Notes under the pieces: generated by a model
Told to the model about the DNA's origin: nothing
The model's database searches: none
The model's input: only the letters and a program-made list of their open reading frames with translations
In this document: positions 8,225 through 16,749 of the stretch, piece after piece
Numbering within the stretch: position 1 is the first letter of the stretch
Layout of the letters: every line of letters starts with the position of its first letter
From: Foliimonas ilicis
GTDB taxonomy: Bacteria > Pseudomonadota > Alphaproteobacteria > Rhizobiales > Rhizobiaceae
Assembly: GCF_039939195.1 (NCBI RefSeq)
Contig: NZ_JBDUUH010000003.1
Location: 423,826 to 487,825, forward strand
DNA: 64,000 bases
Direction: 5' to 3'
Made by a program: the position numbers and the translations under genes

Positions 8225-8725
8225 ATGAACGAGACGCGTGACCGTGGAAATCCTGTTATCGAAGAGGTGATCGAGGAAGAAACGGAATCTGCCATTGCGG
8301 TCGCCGGTCACCCGATCCACGCGATGAGCGTTCACTTCCCGATTGCGCTGGTCATAGGCACGCTCGCCGTCGACGTCTTTTATTGGTGGAGCGGCGATCC
8401 ATTCTGGGTACGCGTCGGCATCTGGTCGTCGGGCTTTGCGTTCGCAACCGGCGTCGGTGCCGGTCTCGTCGGCACTGCCGAACTTCTGCTGGTAAGGGGC
8501 ATTCGTATCCGTGTCGCAAGCTGGACCCACGCCATCGCCGCAATCACACTCATTGCGATTGCCGGCACGAATTGGGGCCTGCGCCTCGTCGACCCCACGG
8601 CGATCCTGCCGCACGGGCTTCTGCTCTCCCTGCTTGCCAGCATTTTCACTGGTCTTGCAGGCTGGCACGGTGGCAAACTTGTTTTCGATCATGGGATTGG
8701 CCTCGTCATCTCACCCAAGGGATGA
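8225..8725 (+). CDS. DUF2231 family membrane protein
   Basis: 166 aa. An acidic N-terminus is followed by HPIHAMSVHFPIALVIGTLAVDVFYW, the hallmark of DUF2231 (HP.H...HFPI), and four membrane helices with further conserved histidines (WTHAIAA, LPHGLL, GWHGG). DUF2231 proteins often sit beside respiratory and haem or copper proteins and are thought to bind haem or metal, but no activity is established. ATG 8225 is chosen because the longer frame would run into the divergent oxidase gene. The 3' end overlaps the convergent CopD-like gene by 20 bp. Confidence 0.82.
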   Translation: MNETRDRGNPVIEEVIEEETESAIAVAGHPIHAMSVHFPIALVIGTLAVDVFYWWSGDPFWVRVGIWSSGFAFATGVGAGLVGTAELLLVRGIRIRVASWTHAIAAITLIAIAGTNWGLRLVDPTAILPHGLLLSLLASIFTGLAGWHGGKLVFDHGIGLVISPKG

Positions 8726-9200
8726 ACTCCCCGACAAGGCGGCGAAGCGCACCCGGCTCGCTCATTGCATGTGGAAAGATGCTTTCCAGATCGGGCTTTG
8801 CCAGAACGACGATGAGAATTGCGGAGACAACGCCGACCGTCACGATCGTCACCGCGATGAAGCGCCAGACCGGATAGACGCTGCCCCTTTCGAACAGCCT
8901 GATGATGACCAGTCCGGTCAATATGTGCAGGGCAACAAGCAGGCCGACGAAGCCAAGCTTCAGTGAAAACCACGGCACGAACGTCCGCTGCAGGAAGATG
9001 AGTCCGGTACCGCTGGCGACTGCGACGAACGCCGCTGGGGATACGATCCCCACATAGGCGAAACGAACCAGCCCCTGCAGGCGGAATATCTGCTCCTTTT
9101 TGCGCGTATGTGCGCGCTGAACATATAGTCCCGGCAGGCAGATCAAGCCGCCGCACCAAATGCAGATCGCTGCGATATGGATGAATTTCAGCCAGACCAT
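8706..9200 (-). CDS. CopD-like membrane protein
   Basis: 164 aa with four membrane helices and histidines near the membrane face (KFIHIAAICIWCGGL, LVALHILTGL), as in CopD / DUF2269-type b-haem or copper membrane proteins. ATG 9200 overlaps the TGA of the CtaG-like gene by one base (TGATG), so the two are coupled. With the adjacent CtaG-like and DUF2231 genes it forms a small module probably devoted to copper delivery or assembly of the neighbouring oxidase. The longer open frame upstream lies inside the CtaG-like gene and is discarded. Confidence 0.72.
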   Translation of the reverse strand: MVWLKFIHIAAICIWCGGLICLPGLYVQRAHTRKKEQIFRLQGLVRFAYVGIVSPAAFVAVASGTGLIFLQRTFVPWFSLKLGFVGLLVALHILTGLVIIRLFERGSVYPVWRFIAVTIVTVGVVSAILIVVLAKPDLESIFPHAMSEPGALRRLVGEFIPWVR

Positions 9201-9949
9201 CAAGGCTTCGCTCGTTCCATCCCGGACCCATTTCCAAGAAAGCTGGCGAAGCGCAAAATGGCAAACAGAACATAGGGAAGTGCCGCGGGAACCCACATCA
9301 GCAGGCCCGCCAATTGCTGATCGGAAAGCGGCGACAGGCCGAACGCCATCGTGGTCGCGAAATGCTGTTCGAACAGCGGCTGCGTCGCGAATGTAAGCAG
9401 CGCGCCGAGCATGCCCATCTGAATGATACTGCCCAGTAGCAACGACATGACCGTTCCCATGCCGGTTTGCGAATTCAGGATCGCGCGCCACATCGCAATG
9501 CCCGAAAAGAGCAGCGACAATTCCATCAGCCAGTATGGCAAAGTGCCCGACAGCGCGAAGGCATAAGGCTCAGGTGTGTGCCACAGCCAGATCATCGCCG
9601 TGTGCAGAACGAACACCATCACCGGAAAGCGCGACGCACCCGATCGCGTTTCCGCAAATACGCTTGCAAGTAGAGGCGCTGCAACCCCCACCAGAAGCAT
9701 GTGATGGAAAACGCGGGCGGAAAATAGTGCTGAACTCAATGCGCAGAGAGGAGAAATAAAAATCACGACGAGCAGGATAATCGCCGCCGAAAATCTCAGA
9801 TTGGAGGCGCGGCCCTTCAACCCGTAAGCGGAATAAATTCCAATGAGCGCCAGAAGCGCTGCAATTACAAACGGGTCGAAATTCCAGCTCGTCCAGACGG
9901 TGTCCGGGGTCGGTGCGGGGCCACAATAAGGTATTGTCTCCCCTGCCAT
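9200..9949 (-). CDS. ctaG: Cytochrome c oxidase assembly protein, caa3-type CtaG family
   Basis: 249 aa, about seven transmembrane helices, with the features of the caa3_CtaG family: FDPFVIAALL near the start, then SARVFHHMLLVGVAAPLLA and WLWHTPEPYAFAL with conserved His residues. CtaG proteins of this type are needed to make active oxidase, probably by copper delivery to CuB. It is coupled to the CopD-like gene. Upstream cdsA ends 85 bp away, so this pair may have its own promoter. This is the Bacillus-type CtaG, not the Cox11-type also called CtaG. Confidence 0.82.
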   Translation of the reverse strand: MAGETIPYCGPAPTPDTVWTSWNFDPFVIAALLALIGIYSAYGLKGRASNLRFSAAIILLVVIFISPLCALSSALFSARVFHHMLLVGVAAPLLASVFAETRSGASRFPVMVFVLHTAMIWLWHTPEPYAFALSGTLPYWLMELSLLFSGIAMWRAILNSQTGMGTVMSLLLGSIIQMGMLGALLTFATQPLFEQHFATTMAFGLSPLSDQQLAGLLMWVPAALPYVLFAILRFASFLGNGSGMERAKP

Positions 9950-10034
9950 TATCGCTGCGCCCTCAATTCAAAACTCATAAATCAGAGTCTAGGACACGAG
10001 GCCAAAAAGACCATAGCGCGAAACGTGCTAATTC

Positions 10035-10979
10035 TCACACAAACGGCACGAAAAAATAGTTGGTCAGGTGGAAGAACAGTGGCGCGGCGTAAGTCACGCT
10101 GTCCATGCGATCGAGCGCCCCGCCATGGCCCTCGATCATGTGTCCCCAATCCTTCGCGCCCATCGAGCGTTTGACTGCCGACAGAACCAGCCCGCCGCAG
10201 AATCCCGCCAGCACGATTGCCGCCGCCATGCCTGCCGCCTGCAATGGCGTGAACGGCGTGATCCAGTAAAGCCCGGCACCGAGAAGCGTTGCCGCCGCGC
10301 CACCGCCGAGAAAACCTTCCCATGTTTTATTGGGGCTCACGACCGGCGCGATCTTGTGGCGGCCGAACAGCTTTCCGAAAATATACTGGAACACGTCGCT
10401 CGCCTGCACGATCGCGATGAGGAAGAACAGCAGAAGCACGTTGCGCCCTTCGAAACCCGGTATCTTTAACAGCAGCAGCGCAGGCGCATGGCTGATGCAA
10501 TAGACCGTCAGCATCAAGGCCCATTGAACCTTGGCGGTGCGCGTCAGGAACTCTTCCGTTTCATGTTTCAGAACTGCGAGAACAGGCAGGAGCAGAAACG
10601 CGTAAACCGGGATCGTGACCGAAAAAAGCGCCTGCCAGTCGATGCCGATCAGCACATATTGCAGTGGCAGAAACACGTAGAATGCGAAGGCAAGTGCGGT
10701 GTGATCTGCCGGTCGCGTCGGCGTCAGCGATACAAATTCGCGCAGGCAGTAGAACGAGGTCAGCGCGAAAAGCACCAGCGTCACCACCTTGCCGAAGGTG
10801 AACGCGACCGCAAAAATCGCGACCATCATCCACCAGGCGCGAATGCGCTCGTTGAGATTTTCGACCGTCGCGCGGCCTTCCGGCGTTGTGGCGCGGCTTT
10901 GCAAATAATAGCCTACCAGCGATGCGGTGATGAGGATCGTCACCAATCCGGCAAAGAGAATGAGAAGCGTGCTGTCCAC
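10035..10979 (-). CDS. cdsA: Phosphatidate cytidylyltransferase (CDP-diacylglycerol synthase)
   Basis: 314 aa, multi-pass membrane enzyme making CDP-diacylglycerol from phosphatidate and CTP. The C-terminal signature SAVKRSMGAKDWGHMIEGHGGALDRMDS matches the CdsA pattern (KR....KD......G.GG..DR.D). GTG 10979 is preferred: it follows the plsC stop by one base with GGAG about ten bases upstream. A GTG at 11006 would add nine residues inside plsC. It forms a phospholipid module with plsC and a CDP-alcohol transferase. It is rather longer than the usual housekeeping CdsA (about 270 aa), suggesting a second, specialised copy. Confidence 0.9.
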   Translation of the reverse strand: MDSTLLILFAGLVTILITASLVGYYLQSRATTPEGRATVENLNERIRAWWMMVAIFAVAFTFGKVVTLVLFALTSFYCLREFVSLTPTRPADHTALAFAFYVFLPLQYVLIGIDWQALFSVTIPVYAFLLLPVLAVLKHETEEFLTRTAKVQWALMLTVYCISHAPALLLLKIPGFEGRNVLLLFFLIAIVQASDVFQYIFGKLFGRHKIAPVVSPNKTWEGFLGGGAAATLLGAGLYWITPFTPLQAAGMAAAIVLAGFCGGLVLSAVKRSMGAKDWGHMIEGHGGALDRMDSVTYAAPLFFHLTNYFFVPFV

Positions 10980-10980
10980 G

Positions 10981-11577
10981 TTACGCGAGCTCCACAAGCG
11001 CCGCACGCGCGCGTGTCAGAAACGCGTCCTTCTCCTCACCCGATTCCAGATGCAGCGGCTTGCCGAAGCGGACATGACACGAGATCGGGATCGGCAGGAA
11101 TGCACCGCGCGGAAACGCTCGCGACAGATTTTGCAGATAGACCGGCACAAGCTCCGCATCTGGAAACTGCGATGCCAGCCAGTAAAGGCCGGATTTGAAA
11201 GGCCCCGGAAGCTTCTCGCTGCCGCGCGTGCCTTCCGGGAAAATGATCAGCGAATGCCCGCGCCGCAATTCTTCTTCGAGCGGCAAAAGCTTTTCCTTTG
11301 CCGAGGCACCGACGCTGCGATCGACCAGAACCGAATTCAGCAGGCCGATGGAAATCGCCCGGCGCAGACGGTCCTTGCCCCAATAATCGGCAGCCGCGAC
11401 CGGATGCGTGGTCGCGCGAAGCTGTTTTGGCATCGCGGCCCAAAGCAGAACCGTATCGAGATGGCTGCCATGATTTGCGAAGTAAATCCGCTGTCTGCGC
11501 GACGGTTTGGTGCCGACCCATTCGGGCCGTCCGCCGACAAGAAACCGTGCAAGCCCGACAAGAATATCGTCGATCAT
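10981..11577 (-). CDS. plsC: 1-acyl-glycerol-3-phosphate acyltransferase (PlsC family)
   Basis: 198 aa. It has the acyltransferase HX4D motif in NHGSHLDT (residues about 36-43) and the FPEGTRG motif that binds glycerophosphate, at the spacing of PlsC/LPLAT enzymes. It would add the second acyl chain to make phosphatidate, the substrate of the downstream CdsA. ATG 11577 overlaps the end of the CDP-alcohol transferase gene in an ATGA. The open frame continues upstream but without homology. Close to the inner membrane, though no clear helix is present. Confidence 0.9.
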   Translation of the reverse strand: MIDDILVGLARFLVGGRPEWVGTKPSRRQRIYFANHGSHLDTVLLWAAMPKQLRATTHPVAAADYWGKDRLRRAISIGLLNSVLVDRSVGASAKEKLLPLEEELRRGHSLIIFPEGTRGSEKLPGPFKSGLYWLASQFPDAELVPVYLQNLSRAFPRGAFLPIPISCHVRFGKPLHLESGEEKDAFLTRARAALVELA

Positions 11578-12221
11578 CGCGCGCCTTCCTTCATCCGGTC
11601 CATCATGCGCGCAATGCGGCGAAAGACCGTTACGACAGTTCCGATGACCACAATGCCAAGGATTATTTGCGCGCTGAACAGCGATTGAAACAGGGTTACT
11701 TCGAGGAAGGCGATCACCGCGCCAATCGTCAGCGCCGCCATGCGCTGCGGCTTTGCCATCGGCCCGCGAAAATCCTGTCCTAGACCTAGCGCAGCGCCGA
11801 ACGCGCGGAGATAGGCAGTGAGAACGGCAAGAAGAGCCGCTGTGAAACCCAGCTCCGGCAGCCCCGCTGCATAACCGAAGCCGATCAGCAGAAAGCTGTC
11901 TTCGAAGCGGTCTGGAATTTCGTTGTACAGCGCGCCGGTCGGCGATCCCTTGCCGCCCTCCACCGCAACCATGCCGTCCAGAAGATTGCACAGCAGACGC
12001 AACTGAACGAACAAGGCGCCAACCAGAAACAGCCACGGCATTTGCGGCGCATAGGCGAAAGCCAGCCCGCCGATTGCGGCAAAAACAACGCCTGTCAGCG
12101 AGATGCCGTTGGGTGTGGCTGAGCTGCGGGAGAGAAATTGCGCAAGACCTTGCGCCCAGCGCGTGCCGCGCGAAGCAAGCGGCCTGCGATCCTCGCTGGC
12201 CTTATCGAGACGATCGTCCAT
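11574..12221 (-). CDS. CDP-alcohol phosphatidyltransferase family protein with degenerate active-site motif
   Basis: 215 aa, about six membrane helices. The family motif (D1..D2G..AR........G...D3...D4) reads NLLDGMVAVEGGKGSPTGALYNEIPD: D2 (82), G83, A86, G96 and D104 are kept, but the D1 position is Asn79, the Arg position is Val87 and D3 is Asn100. Normal members transfer a phosphatidyl group from CDP-diacylglycerol to an alcohol using metals held by D1-D3. The gene heads the operon with plsC and cdsA, so its substrate pathway is supplied locally. The substituted residues make its activity or chemistry uncertain. Confidence 0.8.
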   Translation of the reverse strand: MDDRLDKASEDRRPLASRGTRWAQGLAQFLSRSSATPNGISLTGVVFAAIGGLAFAYAPQMPWLFLVGALFVQLRLLCNLLDGMVAVEGGKGSPTGALYNEIPDRFEDSFLLIGFGYAAGLPELGFTAALLAVLTAYLRAFGAALGLGQDFRGPMAKPQRMAALTIGAVIAFLEVTLFQSLFSAQIILGIVVIGTVVTVFRRIARMMDRMKEGAR

Positions 12222-12426
12222 CGCTCTGCCCCACCCTACTAATATGAATACGCCGCACCGTGGTCCTCATTGCAAATGAAGCCTGAGCGATGTGCATAAT
12301 GCAATCAATACAGCTAAAAAATCAAGATGTTGATTTTATTGTATTTTCCAGGCTTCGAGCTAAGAGAAATTCCGCAGAGAGTCAACGTCCATCGAACGCC
12401 AATACGATGGATTCAGACCTCGCAAA

Positions 12427-13158
12427 TCAAAAGAAAAGGCCTGAAAACGGCAGGCGATTGATTTCGGGCCTGCCAAACAAATACCCTTGCATAAGATTGA
12501 TGCCGATGTCGCGCAGCGTGGACATCTCCAACGAAGTTTCCACGCCTTCTGCAATAAGCGTGACAGAAAGTCGGCTGCAGACATCGATTGCGCTCGTAAC
12601 AATCATCTGTCGGACCAAATCTGAATCGATGCCTCTTATCAGCCCCATGTCGAGTTTGAGGATATCGGGCTTTAATTCGATGAGAGTGTTGAGGCCATTG
12701 TAGCCGGACCCGAAATCATCAAAGGCAATCAAAGCACCGCGATCCCGGCACTCGGAAAACCAGCGGCGCGCGCCGCGAAAATTTATAATGGGCTCTTGTT
12801 CGGATATTTCAAAAATGAGCCGGTTTTCGGCAAGCCCCGCCATACGAGCGGCACCCGTAGTCGAATGCAATCCATAATGTTCATCACCAATCGCAGCGGA
12901 TGTGACGTTGAGACTGAGGCGTGCGGGGATATCCAACGATTGTGCCACCTCCACAGCCCGGTTTCGGCAGGCGGCATCGAACGCGCTGAAATTTCCAGTT
13001 CGTGCATGCGCAATGACTGATGCAGCACTTTCGCCATTCGCGCCACGCACCAATGCCTCATGGGCATAGGGCCGGCCCCACCGTGTCACGTCAACGATGG
13101 GTTGGAAGGCGATGGCAAATTCGTAACTCTGCCATTCATTGTCGAGATTCACTTCCAT
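12427..13158 (-). CDS. EAL-domain cyclic-di-GMP phosphodiesterase
   Basis: 243 aa, a stand-alone EAL domain without sensory or GGDEF parts. All key residues are visible: E34 in EALVRG, N84 in LSLNV, E117 in FEISE, D147-D148 in DDFGSGYNG, K168, E204 in AEGVE and Q224 in MQGYLFG. It should therefore hydrolyse c-di-GMP to pGpG. ATG 13158 is used; a TTG at 13200 would add 14 residues. It lies 188 bp downstream of the LuxR-type response regulator on the same strand, so it is either the last gene of that operon or its direct target. Confidence 0.9.
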   Translation of the reverse strand: MEVNLDNEWQSYEFAIAFQPIVDVTRWGRPYAHEALVRGANGESAASVIAHARTGNFSAFDAACRNRAVEVAQSLDIPARLSLNVTSAAIGDEHYGLHSTTGAARMAGLAENRLIFEISEQEPIINFRGARRWFSECRDRGALIAFDDFGSGYNGLNTLIELKPDILKLDMGLIRGIDSDLVRQMIVTSAIDVCSRLSVTLIAEGVETSLEMSTLRDIGINLMQGYLFGRPEINRLPFSGLFF

Positions 13159-13346
13159 GAACGATTGTCGCCTAGCAAATGTTGACCGCAGCTTCGGCAA
13201 ACGGCCCTGCCCCGCACGATCTGTTCTCAGTTGGGCTGACTACCGGGATGGCGTTCCCATATTGCGAGGGACGGTGTTAGCGCCACCAGCCTGCTCCCAC
13301 CCCCGACGAACATATGGGAGAGCATCTTTCATTCCACTCGGACAAA

Positions 13347-14429
13347 TTATGCTTGCAGCGAGAGCGGGATTGTAGCGCGGATCAGCAAAGCAACGAGATC
13401 TGCTTGTCTGTGCGTGTGCGTCTTCTGAAACAAATTCTGAAGATGAAAGGTAATCGTCGTTTGTTTGACACCAAACTCCTCGCCTATTTCCTCCAGCCGT
13501 TTTCCCGCGACCAGCGCGGCAGCCAACCTTGCCTCCGCAGTGGTGCAGCCAAAAAGCGAAGCCAAGATTGTAGGGGAGATATCGGTTCGCATATCAGGAT
13601 CAATCACGAGCGCGACGGCATGACGCGAATTGCTGCCCGGCAAGTTGAGCGAAGATAGTTGCAACACGAGCGGATGACCTTCATTCCGCTCAAGGGCCAG
13701 TGTCTGCGACGATCCGACGTCGCGAAGAACGGAGGCAAGCGCGGTTCTGATTGACTGCGCGGAATTTGGCGATCGGGCGAGCAAGCCTGTGGGTGTAACC
13801 GCCAATCCATCGGCCTGCTCGGCCAATCGGCGTCCGGCCTCGTTGGTCATGCGAACTTCACCAGTTTCAGCGAGCAGAAAGATGCCGATCGAAAGCCTGT
13901 CTAGCGCGGCAGCAAGAGCAGCGAGCGTCACTTCCCCTTCTCTGACCGCTTGTTCGATAATCCGATGTTGTTCGCGCTCCAGCCCCTTGAGCAGAGATTT
14001 GCGAACCCGATCGACCAGCCGCAGACGTGACTTGATCGTTGCCAGTAGATCATCGAAGTCTACCGGCTTGACGAGATAATCATCAGCACCTGAATTTTTC
14101 CCGTTAAGAACTTCCGAGCGGTCGGCCAGCGCGGTAAGAAAGATAAAGGGCACTTCCGCGAGATCGGGCATATCACTTCGCAATCTTGCCATAAGTTCAT
14201 AGCCGCCGACCTCCGGCATTGTAATATCACACAGGATCAGGTCGGGCCGCACCGACGCGATCTTCTCGAGCGCCTCGCGGCCATTCCCTGCCTGGATGAC
14301 GTCGTAGCCCGCCGCGGTCAGTTCTTCCGCGATATCTGCTCGAAGATCGATCTCGTCTTCAACGTAAAGGATGACCGCGGTGTGAGAAGGTATTTCATCC
14401 GACGCTTCGACCGGCTCCAACATCGTCAT
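13347..14429 (-). CDS. Two-component response regulator, receiver plus LuxR-type HTH
   Basis: 360 aa. Receiver domain at about 18-135 with acidic pocket E24/D25, phospho-acceptor D68 (LILCDITMP), T99 and K121 (DYLVKPVD). A linker/PAS-like middle (about 160-285, with LSIGIFLLAETGEVRMTNEAG) precedes a C-terminal LuxR-type HTH (about 290-352, TTAEARLAAALVAGKRLEEIGEEFGVKQTTITFHL). The three-part layout is unusual; NarL types lack the middle domain. The start overlaps the kinase stop in an ATGA, so kinase and regulator are a cognate pair. Confidence 0.88.
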   Translation of the reverse strand: MTMLEPVEASDEIPSHTAVILYVEDEIDLRADIAEELTAAGYDVIQAGNGREALEKIASVRPDLILCDITMPEVGGYELMARLRSDMPDLAEVPFIFLTALADRSEVLNGKNSGADDYLVKPVDFDDLLATIKSRLRLVDRVRKSLLKGLEREQHRIIEQAVREGEVTLAALAAALDRLSIGIFLLAETGEVRMTNEAGRRLAEQADGLAVTPTGLLARSPNSAQSIRTALASVLRDVGSSQTLALERNEGHPLVLQLSSLNLPGSNSRHAVALVIDPDMRTDISPTILASLFGCTTAEARLAAALVAGKRLEEIGEEFGVKQTTITFHLQNLFQKTHTHRQADLVALLIRATIPLSLQA

Positions 14430-16204
14430 GCCGCTATCTCCTCTCTGGGAATGCTGAGTATGAAGGATGAGCCGCCGCCCTTGCGTGGCTGGACTTCGAC
14501 GTCACCGCCATGCAGGCGCGCGATCGTGCGCGCGACGTGCAATCCGATGCCTGTCCCCTCCACGCCGGCCGATGTCGAGGCACGAAAGAACCTCTCGAAC
14601 AGTTTCGGACGTTCTTCCTCAGGAATACCAACGCCGCGGTCACAAACCTTGAGGCGAATCCACTGTCGACCGACATAGGCTGATACGTCCACCGGGTCAG
14701 GTGCGGCCGAGTATTTGATGGCGTTTGAAAGAAGATTGGCGATCACTTGGTCGACCAGAAGCGGATCGCACGACACCAATGGGGGCAAGCCGTTGAGCTT
14801 TAGACGAAATTTGCGATCTGGTGCTGTTTCTTTCTGCCGTTCGCAAGCCTCGATCACCAGCTTGCCCAGATCGCAGCGGCGCATGGCGACATCGATCTGT
14901 CCCGCGTCCACTTTCGCAGCGTTCAAGGTGCTCGATACGAGGCGTGTCAACCGCAGAGCCGCTGCGCGGATCTTGCCCGCACGCTCATGTATTTCGCTCT
15001 CATCCATTTCCTTGCCGCGGCGGATCATCCGTTGAGCACTGGAATCGACAATGGAAAGCGGCGTCCGAAACTGATGCGATACCATTGAAACGAAGCCCTT
15101 ATAGAGCTCACGCAGATCGGTTTCCCGCTTGAGGGACTCTTCCAGGTCTTTTGTCCGTTCCCGAACGATCGTTTCCAGTTGGTCACGATGCTGGACAATT
15201 TCCAACCGGGCCAAATGTGCATCGGTAACGTCGCGAAAAAAGAGAATCCCACCGATGATCGTATCGCCCGACATGATCGGATGGGTGAATTTCTCCACAT
15301 AACGTTTGCCGCCAGGAATGGCATGGGCCGGCATATGCAGGCTTATGCCCTGAAGCGTCTCGCGCATCATTTTCATCATGATGTGATCGTCGGAAAGACG
15401 GTACGCTTCCGGTATCAGGCGGCCGACGGCGCCGGTGCCTTCAAGGACAGGAAACATCTTTCCCAAGGCCGGGTTCCAGTGCGTGCAGCGAAAGTCCCTG
15501 TCGAAGGCCACCACTCCGTCACCGCTCGATTCCAGCAAAAGTCGCGAGAAGTCGCGATCGCGCCTTAGCGCGTCCTCGGCCTTGGCCGCAGAACGCAAGC
15601 TCGTCATAAGGCGAACAACGATGAAGACACCACAGCCAAGAATGAGCAGAACTGCAACGATCGCTTCCAGGAGAAGGTATCTGTACTGATCGCGCCGCTC
15701 TGCGACGGTGTCGCGCTCCTTGATCATGATCTCATTGGAAGCGGATCTGAAAGCGGCCGCATCCAGCAGCAATCTTTCCAGCATTTCTTGCGGGATCGCA
15801 GATCGTGAAGCAATCAGTGTTTGCACCCCGCCTTCAAATGACTGAAGATTTTTATGTCCTGCCGCGACGACCTCGCTTCCAATGGCAGTCGTGAGCCCTC
15901 GGCCTAACGATCCTTCGGAGAGTATTGCGAGGCGGCTGAAGACGATGTCGAGTTGGTGGCGAAGTCTTTCTGAATCTTCAGCGGCTTTATTACTCTTGTT
16001 CCATGCATACGCTTCAAGCACGAGGCGCTGTTCTTCATATTGCGCCTGCGCAAGCGCCCAGAGAAGATTTTCGTTAACTCCACTGGACAAGTCTTTTTCC
16101 GTTTGAACAAGCCGCTGCAATGCGAACGCCAGAAGTAATGCAAAAGTCACCACGGCGATCAGAGTAAATGCATAGACAGCCCGCTTCCCCACCGTCCCGC
16201 TCAT
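14426..16204 (-). CDS. Sensor histidine kinase with periplasmic domain, PAS, HisKA and HATPase
   Basis: 592 aa inner-membrane kinase. TM1 is at 10-30, a mostly helical periplasmic domain at about 31-176 and TM2 at 177-199. A PAS domain (about 216-330) and coiled coil (330-370) follow, then HisKA with H377 in SMVSHQFRTPLS and an HATPase with N494 (NLLSNAIKY), D522 (DRGVGI) and GTGIGL (550-555). It is translationally coupled on both sides: the upstream periplasmic PruR-like gene overlaps its start by 4 bp and its stop overlaps the response regulator. This suggests that the exported protein is its sensory partner. Confidence 0.92.
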   Translation of the reverse strand: MSGTVGKRAVYAFTLIAVVTFALLLAFALQRLVQTEKDLSSGVNENLLWALAQAQYEEQRLVLEAYAWNKSNKAAEDSERLRHQLDIVFSRLAILSEGSLGRGLTTAIGSEVVAAGHKNLQSFEGGVQTLIASRSAIPQEMLERLLLDAAAFRSASNEIMIKERDTVAERRDQYRYLLLEAIVAVLLILGCGVFIVVRLMTSLRSAAKAEDALRRDRDFSRLLLESSGDGVVAFDRDFRCTHWNPALGKMFPVLEGTGAVGRLIPEAYRLSDDHIMMKMMRETLQGISLHMPAHAIPGGKRYVEKFTHPIMSGDTIIGGILFFRDVTDAHLARLEIVQHRDQLETIVRERTKDLEESLKRETDLRELYKGFVSMVSHQFRTPLSIVDSSAQRMIRRGKEMDESEIHERAGKIRAAALRLTRLVSSTLNAAKVDAGQIDVAMRRCDLGKLVIEACERQKETAPDRKFRLKLNGLPPLVSCDPLLVDQVIANLLSNAIKYSAAPDPVDVSAYVGRQWIRLKVCDRGVGIPEEERPKLFERFFRASTSAGVEGTGIGLHVARTIARLHGGDVEVQPRKGGGSSFILSIPREEIAA

Positions 16205-16749
16205 CGAACCTCAATTCTATTCAACTGCCAAACCCACCGATGATCGTAGCGCTCATCTTGAATTCTGGGAATAGAGTCGCGGGGATAGACGACCCAGATA
16301 GGTCCTTTGTCACGGGGCGATAGCCGCACGCCGTTCATTCGAATGGCCAGTAAAACACCGAATTCAGCTGCGTCTGACGCTGGAATTTCGACCTGATAGT
16401 CGTTCAGGGCCTTTACCAGAAGCGTCTTTGCATTCGCTGCGCCAACACGACGGAGCAGATCACTTAGCAAGATGCCTTCGAAGCGCATGCGCCCTTCGGT
16501 CCACGGGGTGGTTGTCTCGATCTGGTGTTGCGGCAGTGACATCAGCATCTTCTCATCGAAGACTGCCACGCCTTGGCAACTATCGATCCCCAAATTCCCG
16601 GTCAACGTCAGCAATACAGGCCCGAGTGGCTGGCAAGAACTTTGAGCGGTTGCACTTTGTGCCAGGAAGACTGTCAGCAATATAACCAACAGAGAATTGG
16701 CAAGTCGTCGGCAAATGCCGAATTCTTTCTGGCGTAGAACTCGCCTCAT
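16201..16749 (-). CDS. Exported SUOX-fold, PruR-like pterin-binding-type protein
   Basis: 182 aa. A signal peptide (hydrophobic LANSLLVILLTVFLAQSATAQ, cleavage near 35) is followed by a small domain like the molybdopterin-binding domain of sulfite-oxidase enzymes: LTLTGNLG, TPWTEGRMRFEGILLSDLLRRVG, KGPIWVVYPRDS and RWVWQLNRIEV. It is far smaller than a catalytic oxidoreductase, and its only mature cysteines (39 and 58) are not in an obvious Mo-ligand context, so binding rather than catalysis is likely. Related periplasmic PruR of Agrobacterium tumefaciens senses pterins and controls a c-di-GMP enzyme. First gene of an operon with a histidine kinase. Function by analogy. Confidence 0.78.
   Translation of the reverse strand: MRRVLRQKEFGICRRLANSLLVILLTVFLAQSATAQSSCQPLGPVLLTLTGNLGIDSCQGVAVFDEKMLMSLPQHQIETTTPWTEGRMRFEGILLSDLLRRVGAANAKTLLVKALNDYQVEIPASDAAEFGVLLAIRMNGVRLSPRDKGPIWVVYPRDSIPRIQDERYDHRWVWQLNRIEVR

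Noticed and set aside
8210..8692. N-terminal extension of the subunit II frame
   Set aside because: It covers the DUF2231 gene on the other strand and has no subunit II similarity; the lipobox defines the real N-terminus.
16201..16749. Catalytic molybdoenzyme (sulfite oxidase or MsrP-type)
   Set aside because: The protein is too small, and its mature cysteines are not placed like the Mo-ligand Cys; operon context favours a sensory role.
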